Shown here piece by piece: positions 1 to 6,470 of a DNA stretch of 16,703 bases (position 1 is the stretch's first letter; the number at the start of each line of letters is the position of its first letter). The translations under genes and the position numbers were made by a program. Origin of the DNA: JAJNBK01 sp035642715 (lineage in GTDB: Archaea; Thermoproteota; Nitrososphaeria; Nitrososphaerales; Nitrososphaeraceae); the NCBI GenBank assembly GCA_035642715.1, contig DASQRW010000026.1, forward strand, positions 1 through 16,703, written 5' to 3'. The notes under the pieces are model-generated. The model saw only the letters and a list, made by a program, of their open reading frames with translations, had not been told where the DNA came from and ran no database searches.

Positions 1-185
1 GTTGTAATTATGCAATGACCTGTGTGGTGGTTATGCAGTCCTGTATATGGTAACATTGACAGATATGAGCATCCAGGGATGGAATGAAATCTTATGACAA
101 CATCTTTTTGCGCATACTAGATATTCTATTTTCTTACCTAAGCCTTTGACAACAATTTGTCTTTGTATCATATAATCTATTTTCT

Positions 186-209
186 CTACAAAAGCTGTAG
201 CTTTTGTAG
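186..209. repeat. Perfect 10-bp hairpin with 4-nt loop
   Basis: CTACAAAAGC (186-195) and GCTTTTGTAG (200-209) are exact reverse complements around the loop TGTA. Such a compact perfect stem could form in RNA from either strand or be a dyad binding site. There is no adjacent gene to assign it to, and no long T-run directly follows on the plus strand, so a terminator role is not supported. Confidence 0.5.
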
Positions 210-536
210 TAGACTTTTCTGTTCATATTATGTATACTTATAGTCAAAATTAACTTTGCAGGCGGCATCTTTTCTCTTTCTATCTCTCTACGAAGCTGTC
301 TCTTTGGTGCTTCAAATCTTATTTTGCATGATAATCAAGAGTACATTATCGAACTCTAAATGAATGAATTATATCATCATTGCCTCACTCACCCGCACAA
401 TCAACAACACTGCCATTAGGATCGTAGAAGAAACACTCCATAATAGAATCATACAGAAGAAAGGAAGAATGCAAAGTCCCATAATAGGGCTTTAATGACA
501 GCCTATGGAAAGAGATAGAAACATTGCAATGGGTCT

Positions 537-605
537 TGGCTCAAATACTAATGCTGCTGAGACGAGAGCACCAGCCGCATAAAGACAGCCTCTTTCTTTG
601 AGCCA
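537..605. ncRNA. Candidate structured RNA element
   Basis: A 9-bp inverted repeat, TGGCTCAAA (537-545) with TTTGAGCCA (597-605), encloses a second hairpin. In that inner hairpin ATGC-T-GCTG (551-559) pairs with CAGC-C-GCAT (572-580) through one mismatch and a 12-nt loop. The two stems are joined by an asymmetric internal loop of 5 nt on one side and 16 nt on the other. The element is richer in GC than its surroundings. The strand is undecided: a TATA-like ATATAAA lies at 622-628 and would suit minus-strand transcription, but its spacing predicts a start a few bases inside the stem. The outer shape loosely recalls an H/ACA-type hairpin with a pocket, but no box or target was established. Confidence 0.28.
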
Positions 606-824
606 TACCAAATATTCTTTGATATAAAGTAAACAGTGATAGAACTCAATGACGTAAAGATTGAATCATTTCCATCGTATTACCATTTAGATGATATGTA
701 TGTGTTGCTTAATGATGAGAAAAACACGCACACACATTGATGCAGATCTAGAGTAGTCTTGACTAACGTATTGTGTTTCTTTTCTCTTCCTCTTCCTGAA
801 ATGGCTAGCAAAATCAAAAGTACC

Positions 825-917
825 GTATCGCATTGCGATAGCAGACCTTCAAATAAGGCTGTTTGTAACCGGGAACAAGGCACACATGCCACTCTGAAGG
901 AAACACAATGCGATACA
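825..917 (-). ncRNA. Candidate novel structured ncRNA
   Basis: An 11-bp perfect inverted repeat, GTATCGCATTG (825-835) with CAATGCGATAC (906-916), closes the element. A nested 6-bp stem CCTTCA (846-851) with TGAAGG (895-900) follows after an internal loop. Inside it are two small hairpins: TTGT/ACAA (863-866 with 875-878) and GGCA/TGCC (879-882 with 887-890, loop CACA). Read on the minus strand, a TATA box TTTATATT (939-946) is placed so that transcription should begin at about 917, exactly at the foot of the closing stem. Beyond the far foot the minus strand has a T-rich CTTTTGATTTT (810-820), suitable for archaeal termination. Base pairing, promoter and T-tract agree on one strand, so I favour a minus-strand RNA of about 95-110 nt. 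I do not recognise a known family. Confidence 0.42.
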
Positions 918-938
918 CAAGACGAATATATCTATACT

Positions 939-946
939 AATATAAA
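939..946 (-). promoter_or_regulatory. TATA box for the candidate ncRNA
   Basis: The plus-strand AATATAAA reads TTTATATT on the minus strand. With the usual archaeal spacing it predicts initiation near 917, the outer base of the folded element at 825-916. No protein-coding start lies at the right distance on that strand. Confidence 0.35.
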
Positions 947-1414
947 CGAAAACACATCATCATCATCAGTAATATGCTTTTGAGTAACTAAGTACATATT
1001 ATTACTAACGGCTTTATGATATGTATCGCGTATAGACCTCTCTTTGAGCTTAATTACAATCATTAGCATATTTTAAAATAATTCTCTATATTCTTCTTTT
1101 GAGGATGGGCTTACTACAAAACTTGTCTATGATTCAATTTCTTATTCTTCTGTAAGAATGTCTTCATTTGGAAATAGACTATTACTCATATAATCAATCA
1201 CTTAAAGTTCTTTACTATTACTTTTAAGAATTGAAATGCTGATGAGACAGAGGGTTGTATAATACCTAAAAGACCAAACTATTATTGATGTGAATTTATT
1301 CAATTAACAGGAAATATTTGTGGGCCAAGTATTGTTGTTAGTTCTGTTCTGAATCCGACTTGGCATTGTAGTAGCTAGTTGTTATTATTAAAGTCCCTAA
1401 TCGAAGATTAATAA

Positions 1415-1801
1415 TCAATATCCAGCTAATTCCTTCTTTACAAAAGGTATTATTTTGTTCAAAATTATGGATTCCTGGTCTGCCTCTGTATCAAATGATA
1501 CCATTAGAATAGGGTAGTCTTTATTGTCTAGTGATATTGTTGTTCGTTTTATTTTCTCATACAATGTAAATGAGTATATTGGTTTACCAAGTTTTGATTC
1601 AAAATCTTTTCTAGTATTCATTCTCATAACCGATTCAATAGCATATAGTTCTGATTCAGTATCTGTCAACAGTGGAGTTAAACCCTTTCTATACTCAACT
1701 ACAATTTGTTTTCCAAATTTGTTAGGAATACCTACAAATCTAATAGCGCTATCTAACTCAATTATTTGCTTGCACAGGTTATGCATATCTATTGTCGTCA
1801 T
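1415..1801 (-). CDS. Conserved thaumarchaeal hypothetical protein (DUF6659-like)
   Basis: This is a 128-residue soluble protein with no signal peptide or membrane segment. The N-terminal half opens with a helix (LCKQIIELDSAIRFVGIPNK), then alternates strands and helices (GKQIVVEYRKGLTPLL), and the C-terminal half ends in a strand plus helix (ILMVSFDTEADQESIILNKI). This order resembles the small single-domain proteins common in Nitrososphaerota and grouped, as I recall, in DUF6659, with a roadblock-like or profilin-like alpha/beta look. The family name is from memory and no function is known to me. The ATG at 1801 is preceded on the minus strand by AT-rich TATA-like sequence (about 1832-1855), giving a short leader. 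The gene stands alone. The overlapping plus-strand frame is a shadow. Confidence 0.75.
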   Translation of the reverse strand: MTTIDMHNLCKQIIELDSAIRFVGIPNKFGKQIVVEYRKGLTPLLTDTESELYAIESVMRMNTRKDFESKLGKPIYSFTLYEKIKRTTISLDNKDYPILMVSFDTEADQESIILNKIIPFVKKELAGY

Positions 1802-2066
1802 CTTTGATTCTATTCTCTATTTCTCAAATAGATTAATAAAGCAATATAATATATAACATGCAACTTGATTGATATAGTGTTCTTTTCTTTTAAGGGTAGA
1901 GACAAATACAAGAGACTTTCAATAATAACTAGGCTTCATCGAAATTAGTAAGCCCTTAAAATTAAGAGATGATAGAGATAAGGTATAATATATTCAAGCC
2001 ATATAACACACGCTACATAAATTAAAACTATTTTAAGAAATGTGACATAATCTTTGATGCGGTGTC

Positions 2067-2393
2067 TTGAAGAAGATAGAAGCAATTGTAAGAGCAGAAG
2101 TAATGAACAGTGTGAAAGAGCATCTTAGGGAAATGGGAGTTGGTGGTATGACAATTACTACAGTAATGGGTTGGAGTAAGCAAAGAGAACTTCATTTACA
2201 GTGGAGAGGCAGGCCTGTATCATACGATCTTATCCCAAGGGCGAAATTTGAAATTGTTGCGCCAGATTCACAATTAGATGATATTATTCAAGCCATTATA
2301 GATACTGCTAGAACTGGTGAGCCTGGAGATGGTATTATTTTAGTATCTACCATAGAACAAGCAATTAATATTTACTATCTTGGGAGAACATAG
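2067..2393 (+). CDS. Divergent PII-family (GlnB/GlnK-like) signalling protein
   Basis: The 108 residues align without gaps to bacterial GlnB, beginning with the hallmark MKKIEAIV. They include the GGMTIT turn before the T-loop (about 37-55), the post-T-loop strand RAKFEIVAPD (58-67) and the B-loop TGEPGDG (83-89). PII proteins are homotrimeric sensors of 2-oxoglutarate and adenylates that control ammonium transporters and nitrogen enzymes. Here several canonical positions differ: the uridylylated Tyr51 is Val, and the ATP-phosphate contacts Lys90, Arg101 and Arg103 are Ile, Asn and Tyr. The start is TTG at 2067. An in-frame stop lies just upstream and the conserved N-terminus begins exactly there. 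TATTTTAA at 2030-2037 is a likely TATA box, implying a leader of only a few bases. No amtB or other nitrogen gene is adjacent, so the partner is unknown. Confidence 0.88.
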   Translation: MKKIEAIVRAEVMNSVKEHLREMGVGGMTITTVMGWSKQRELHLQWRGRPVSYDLIPRAKFEIVAPDSQLDDIIQAIIDTARTGEPGDGIILVSTIEQAINIYYLGRT

Positions 2394-2599
2394 ATCATAT
2401 TATCAATACTATAGAGAAAATTTCTACTACTAGTGATTTGCACAATCACCGTTACTACTAATCATCAATGTAATGGATTCTTTCATTGCTTCTGATGTAA
2501 TCGTTTGTATTTTCTCTACCACCTTCTTTTTCTTCTTGTTTGGATTCCTTTATTATGTAGTGGCTTGTGCTTTAAAATTGATTCTGTTAACCCAATCAA

Positions 2600-3145
2600 T
2601 CATTTTATTTCAAATGAATCAATCATCTTCTGTGCAATCTGCAAATCCTTTTCATAGTCTTCTTCTTGTGCAACATATGTAATGATATATGCTTTGTCAT
2701 CTTTTATTGTCCAGACTTGCATTGTCTTTAGCCCTTCTATATTAGTAAATACTATTTTATATCCTGGTATGTTTGCAAGTGTAGTTGTGCTTGACTCAAG
2801 AAGATTTTCTTCGAGGAGATTGATCTGAGTATTTGTATACTCTTCCAACGTCATATTATGGAAAGGTAGATTCTTCACTTGTATCTTAAGGTTCTTTGCT
2901 AGTGATGTGTCGGCAAGAGGATAGAAATCGATATCAGCAGAATGTTGTTGAAAAGAAAGATCTAATCTTCCCCAATCTGAAGGGTATTGGATTCTTATTC
3001 CAAAGGTAGGATTATCATAAATTATCATTTTGTCGCTTGTTTGTGCTAATGTTGTTGTTGTTCTTTGTTGGTCTGTAAGTGAGATCGACAATAATGAAGT
3101 TATCATGATTATTAGCAAACTAAATAGAAGAAGAACTTTTGACAA
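2600..3145 (-). CDS. Secreted PsbP-like protein
   Basis: The protein has 181 residues. A hydrophobic signal peptide (residues 3-23) is followed by a Thr-rich linker and a PsbP-like alpha-beta-alpha sandwich. Diagnostic segments are YDNPTFGIRIQYPSDW (43-58), the central GYKIVFT (128-134) and the ending KAYIITYVAQEEDYEKDL (151-168) with a final helix ending SFEIK. PsbP-type domains occur widely as exported single-domain proteins in Nitrososphaerota. Their role there is unknown, and a photosystem function is excluded. No lipobox cysteine is present, so it is released or held by an uncleaved signal. The start is TTG at 3145, preferred because it supplies the short N-region with Lys3 before the hydrophobic core; an internal ATG would cut into that core. 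A TATA-like TATAAGAATT about 25 nt upstream suggests a leaderless mRNA. Confidence 0.82.
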   Translation of the reverse strand: MSKVLLLFSLLIIMITSLLSISLTDQQRTTTTLAQTSDKMIIYDNPTFGIRIQYPSDWGRLDLSFQQHSADIDFYPLADTSLAKNLKIQVKNLPFHNMTLEEYTNTQINLLEENLLESSTTTLANIPGYKIVFTNIEGLKTMQVWTIKDDKAYIITYVAQEEDYEKDLQIAQKMIDSFEIK

Positions 3146-3214
3146 TTTGTCTCTTATACAATAACTAATTCTTATAGGAGTATCTTAACGTTTATTGGAG
3201 ATAATATTAATAAA

Positions 3215-3319
3215 ATGCAAATAGTTCTAGACTCTATCAATGCTGAAATAGTAATAACAATTCAGTTTTATCATTATGTGAAAAGCATTGGTGTGTTTGA
3301 GAGAAAACCACAGAAATAA
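3215..3319 (+). CDS. Possible 34-residue small protein
   Basis: An ATG-initiated frame of 34 codons lies in the gap divergent from the PsbP-like gene. Its product starts MQIVLDSINAEIVITIQFYH and ends in a basic KSIGVFERKPQK. A GGAG at 3197-3200 is 14 nt from the ATG, longer than ideal for a ribosome binding site, and AT-rich TATA-like sequence lies around 3185-3196. Frames of this length arise by chance in such AT-rich DNA, so this is a weak call. Confidence 0.18.
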   Translation: MQIVLDSINAEIVITIQFYHYVKSIGVFERKPQK

Positions 3320-3409
3320 CAGTCTGAAAGTTGCTACGGCATTTGCAAAATTTCTTGATAGATCTATTGTTAGTATATGAAGAAGAAGCGAGAGAATGTG
3401 TATATATCA

Positions 3410-4333
3410 TTACTGCCTCGATTGACCTGAGTTTAGCACAATATTAAACATCCCAAGGTAGGATTGCTCATCATCGTCTTTAGTCAGATTGAGCATCAGA
3501 CGCTCTCCAGTGTTGCTTTGCACCAGGCCATCTGATGAGGCTCCTTTGTAGATCATATCCCCTTCATTCGTCACTTCGGGAAGTCCATGTTTACTGTATG
3601 GAGGTTGTGTATGCACCTGTTCGTTGATAGAATTGTTAAGGTAAAACTGCGATGTCCACTCCAAAGTTTTCTCCGACCCTTCAAATGTGCGAACCTTGGC
3701 ATGTATGTGAATAGCTCTGCCTTCATACCAGCCTGGATAAACCGTAGTGAATCGAACAGTCCCATTATCGTCTGTTAGTTGATATCCACGAAGGTACATC
3801 ATTCCCCCAGTGCCAGCGTCCTGAACACCTGAATAGACTCCCTGGGAATTGGCATGCCAGATATCTACTTGTGCTCCACTAAGAGGTATACATGAACCCT
3901 TATCTACGTCATAGACGTGAAGTACAAGATGCAATGGAATGCCTTGTTGCACTGAACCGTCTGAGGGATCTGACCTGATGTCAGAACGATTGGGCATATC
4001 ATCAACAAAGTACGGGCCTTCGATTTGTTGGGGTGTACCTTCTTCTTCGATTAATGAGGGTGTCAGTGTGCATGTCTGGTTTGTTGATGCGCTGATTTGA
4101 GTTGCAGACAGCTCGGGAGATGGCGGTCCGAACTGTCCAGGAAAGGGCCCAGGAGGAGGAGATGCCATCCCTTGGTTTGATGTAATTGATTGCGCAGAAG
4201 CTAGATTAGATGCTAATTCTCCTCCTCCTCCTTCTTCTTCTTCTGCTGCTGTAAGAACAGTTAGTGCATGTAAGGACAATGCAATGGCAATTACGATAAT
4301 TCTTTTATTTTTTATAATTGTAATATGATTCAT
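3410..4333 (-). CDS. Secreted intradiol ring-cleavage dioxygenase
   Basis: The 307-residue protein belongs to the intradiol dioxygenases, non-haem Fe(III) enzymes that open catechol-type rings between the two hydroxyls (protocatechuate 3,4-dioxygenase/catechol 1,2-dioxygenase superfamily). The iron ligands are visible: Tyr167 in DIWHANSQGVYSG, Tyr203 in YPGWYEGR, and His209 and His211 in IHIH, with the conserved Arg206. EGPYFVDD (105-112) is the usual entry motif. Residues 10-30 form a signal peptide. They are followed by an acidic/Gly run and a Pro/Ser-rich linker (about 31-100), so catalysis would occur outside the cell. No aromatic-degradation operon surrounds it, which argues against a complete catabolic pathway and leaves the substrate open. 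Candidates are humic or lignin-derived catechols, or protective removal of phenolics. ATG at 4333; an upstream TTAAATAATA near 4370-4385 is a possible TATA box. Confidence 0.88.
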   Translation of the reverse strand: MNHITIIKNKRIIVIAIALSLHALTVLTAAEEEEGGGGELASNLASAQSITSNQGMASPPPGPFPGQFGPPSPELSATQISASTNQTCTLTPSLIEEEGTPQQIEGPYFVDDMPNRSDIRSDPSDGSVQQGIPLHLVLHVYDVDKGSCIPLSGAQVDIWHANSQGVYSGVQDAGTGGMMYLRGYQLTDDNGTVRFTTVYPGWYEGRAIHIHAKVRTFEGSEKTLEWTSQFYLNNSINEQVHTQPPYSKHGLPEVTNEGDMIYKGASSDGLVQSNTGERLMLNLTKDDDEQSYLGMFNIVLNSGQSRQ

Positions 4334-4388
4334 TTTATATCTTTTAGAGTATGTTATCCTATTGGTGTGTATTATTATTTAATACTCT

Positions 4389-4442
4389 TCATATCTTTAG
4401 AACAACGGTAGCGATAGTAATAATAGTAATTAATCTCATCAT
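4389..4442 (-). CDS. Possible 17-residue hydrophobic peptide
   Basis: A minus-strand ATG-ATG start is preceded by GAGG at good ribosome-binding distance (CAGAGGATT just before the ATG). It opens a 17-codon frame, MMRLITIITIATVVLKI, which is one short hydrophobic segment flanked by Arg and Lys. It lies between the 29-codon frame at 4473-4562 and the dioxygenase start. Chance occurrence cannot be excluded. Confidence 0.15.
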   Translation of the reverse strand: MMRLITIITIATVVLKI

Positions 4443-4472
4443 AATCCTCTGATAATTTCAAGCGATTCTAAT

Positions 4473-4562
4473 CTATTCAACATGTTTTCCATTATTGTAT
4501 TCTGGGCTCTTGTCGAGAGGTAAATCATTCGTCATATTCTTTGCATTTGTTCTTGAGGACAT
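4473..4562 (-). CDS. Possible 29-residue hydrophilic small protein
   Basis: In the gap upstream of the dioxygenase, a minus-strand ATG at 4562 opens 29 codons. The product begins MSSRTNAKNMTNDLPLDKSP and ends NNGKHVE. An in-frame stop immediately precedes the ATG, so the start is fixed. An AT-rich TATA-like AATATTAA (about 4596-4604) lies about 35-40 nt upstream. Composition is hydrophilic and protein-like, with CTC, GAC and AGC codons unlike the surrounding spacer. It could be a true small protein or the relic of one. No family recognised. Confidence 0.28.
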   Translation of the reverse strand: MSSRTNAKNMTNDLPLDKSPEYNNGKHVE

Positions 4563-4756
4563 TTACATTTTCTGTCTAGTTAGTCGTCATCTTCATTAAT
4601 ATTTTGTTTTTTTAGATTTAACAAAGATGATAACAATATAGATAGGGAATAGTGATATGGTAATAACACTACTATTAAGATTTAGTTCCCCCATTTTCTT
4701 CATATAACTAGCTGGTTGTTACTTTACCGTTGCGGCTTATTTATCTGTAGTATACG

Positions 4757-4981
4757 CTATTCGTAAACAGGTTTACCGTCAGAATTATACCTCTTAACTC
4801 TCCGTTGACTGCCTTCTCCCTGTGGAGAGGAGGATGATGACGATTGAGAGTAAGAAGACTCTCCAGCAATTTCTGTAGTAGCGGTTGTTCTTGGTCTACG
4901 TGCTCTTGTAATAAATAATATTACTCCTAATCCTATCATGAATCCAGCAGTTGTAGCAAACATGAACATTTGGTCAGCCAT
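4757..4981 (-). CDS. Small single-pass membrane protein
   Basis: From the ATG at 4981 the product is 74 residues. It has a short polar start (MADQMF), one transmembrane helix (FMFATTAGFMIGLGVILFIT), a basic stop-transfer ARRPR, a Ser/Thr/Gln-rich disordered stretch and a charged tail RRVKRYNSDGKPVYE. By the positive-inside rule the tail is cytosolic. Another ATG five codons upstream (4996) would add MMIII; I prefer 4981 because MADQ is a natural N-terminus and the upstream codons are a run of ATA/ATG repeats. Such small membrane proteins with DGKPVYE-like tails occur in thaumarchaeal genomes in my recollection, with no known function. No operon partner is evident. Confidence 0.68.
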   Translation of the reverse strand: MADQMFMFATTAGFMIGLGVILFITRARRPRTTATTEIAGESSYSQSSSSSSPQGEGSQRRVKRYNSDGKPVYE

Positions 4982-5277
4982 TATTATTATCATCATACAT
5001 AATAGTCAGAATTAAACATGTCGGTAACAACTGCTGGGAGCGGTATTTGAGCTCATAAGAAATAATTGGAGATTCTTTAGATTAATGCAATTTGTATGGC
5101 TCTCTCCACTTAACAATAAGACTATAGCTTGATACACATATTATATTGTCTTATGTTCAAAAGAAGTGACTTATAAAATATATAATTTTTTATTGTTATG
5201 CATTACACTTTTGTACTTTTCAGGTCATTCATTTTGGAAAAATATCCCTGCAAAAAAGCAGCATATCTTTGTCTTAG

Positions 5278-5439
5278 TTATCATATAAGATTAAGAAAAG
5301 TATCTTTTTTCAGCATAGAATTGGATTTAACGCCATAATAAGCCAAAGAACAATAAGATATCTTATTTCAGAAGATAAGAAGAAGAGTTTGTTAGAATTT
5401 ATGATTGATATTCTCATTGATGAGAATGAAATATGCTAA
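5278..5439 (+). pseudogene. Possible gene remnant
   Basis: A stop-free frame of 53 codons without a usable early start reads in part IGFNAIISQRTIRYLISEDK and ends DILIDENEIC. It is separated by one TAG (5275-5277) from a further open stretch upstream in the same frame, from about 5178. This could be the decayed 3' part of a gene or a chance frame in AT-rich DNA. No family recognised. Confidence 0.18.
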
Positions 5440-6021
5440 TGAAAGTATGAAATAATAATATAGTGCATGATTATGGAGGTGAATTGTTGTTAGCAAAAAA
5501 CCATAATTCTTGGTATCCTGATATTCATCATATTCCGTTAGAAATAAATTATTTTGCTAAGAGAAATTTCTTGAAACATGGCTAAAAGATATGAGAAGTA
5601 GCGCACAAGTTATCTGCACATATACACACACAGCACACAACACACATAGATGTGATAGCGTACATGCCATGCACCGATATATATTGTAATTAATGCATAT
5701 AGAACATCATTTACATTCATCGTATATGAAAGAGAGAAAGATAGATAAAGAAGCATATTATAAAAAGAAGATCTATTCAATACATGAAGAGGATAGAACC
5801 TAAAGTTTAGACATAATATTATAATTATAGTTTATATACAAATTTATATACAAGAGAAAAAAGATGCAAACAAGTAGGGAGAGCACATATACACGCACAA
5901 TAAATAAATGATACTATGGTAAGACAGCTTATTGATTTTCAAGGAACATGATGAAAAAGATCAACAAAAAAGCAAAGTTATAAAAATATCAAACCTTTAG
6001 TGTAGCAACATATGAACCAAT

Positions 6022-6051
6022 TTCATGAAAGTTTCATGAAACTTTCATGAA
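6022..6051. promoter_or_regulatory. Perfect 30-bp palindrome, three phased TTCATGAA boxes
   Basis: Three copies of the self-complementary octamer TTCATGAA start at 6022, 6033 and 6044, spaced exactly 11 bp. The linkers (AAGTTT.. and ..AAACTT) make the whole 30 bp a perfect palindrome. Spacing of one helical turn puts the boxes on the same DNA face, as expected for cooperative binding by a dimeric regulator. A T6 run at 6065-6070 lies 13 nt downstream, so an RNA hairpin/terminator role is the alternative. A TATA-like TTATAATA follows at 6083-6090, and the transporter gene starts 420 bp downstream. Confidence 0.5.
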
Positions 6052-6391
6052 CTTTAACATCACCCTTTTTTGACAAGTTAACTTATAATACACAGAGTAG
6101 TTTCTAGATTAACCACTATAGGAAAACGTTACCATTTAACAGAAACAACAATATACAAATTAGTTAGATTCAAAATTATAGATTAAGAATGTACGATAAT
6201 GTTTTAGAACAGTAATTCAGTATATTTCATGATAAGATTGTAATAGGCGAAACAAATACTTTTGAAATTAGAATATGAAAAATGTATGAGTAGAGAAATA
6301 GCCCAATTAGAAGCATAGTAAGCTAGATAGGATTCAGCGAAACGATTATTACTTATATGGATACCCTGTAAAGAATATTATACGACAAATT

Positions 6392-6428
6392 AAGCATTTT
6401 AATGCCTAGCGAAATCTTAAAAATGCTT
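6392..6428. promoter_or_regulatory. 9-bp inverted repeat upstream of transporter promoter
   Basis: AAGCATTTT (6392-6400) and AAAATGCTT (6420-6428) are perfect reverse complements separated by 19 bp. The dyad ends about 13 bp before the TATA-like box of the NCS1 transporter, a position suited to an operator or activator site. It could also fold as RNA if transcribed. Confidence 0.3.
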
Positions 6429-6440
6429 TCATGTTGCTTA

Positions 6441-6449
6441 GAAATAATA
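6441..6449 (+). promoter_or_regulatory. Predicted TATA box of NCS1 transporter
   Basis: GAAATAATA sits 22-30 nt before the ATG at 6471, so transcription should start at or next to the initiation codon, giving a leaderless mRNA. Confidence 0.4.
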
Positions 6450-6470
6450 TGCGTGTGATATAGAAAGAAA

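Larger units (their letters stand above)
1..1414. other. Long gene-free region with candidate structured RNAs
   Basis: I find no convincing protein-coding gene in this 1.4-kb stretch. Short open frames exist but are low-complexity, or lie across the folded element at 825-916. The sequence is AT-rich with a few islands of higher GC, around 380-605 and 825-916. These islands coincide with inverted repeats and with two short protein-like frames on the minus strand. Separate entries cover the hairpin at 186-209 and the folded elements at 537-605 and 825-916. The rest (about 920-1414) shows only AT-rich spacer. Confidence 0.6.
4997..6470. other. Long gene-poor region
   Basis: About 1.5 kb without a supportable gene. 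It holds a stop-interrupted protein-like frame on the plus strand (5178-5439), an 8-bp inverted repeat ATTCTCAT/ATGAGAAT at 5410-5427, CA-rich tracts near 5617-5650 and 5885-5900, the 30-bp palindrome at 6022-6051, and an inverted repeat just before the transporter promoter (6392-6428). The remainder is AT-rich spacer. Confidence 0.6.

Noticed and set aside
680..983. Overlapping open frames of about 70 codons on both strands
   Set aside because: They lie across the nested inverted repeats of the RNA candidate and have odd Cys/Ser-rich or repeat-derived composition. They look incidental.
2473..2682. Plus-strand 69-codon hydrophobic frame
   Set aside because: Its hydrophobicity comes from T-rich spacer, and it overlaps the 3' end of the well-supported PsbP-like gene.
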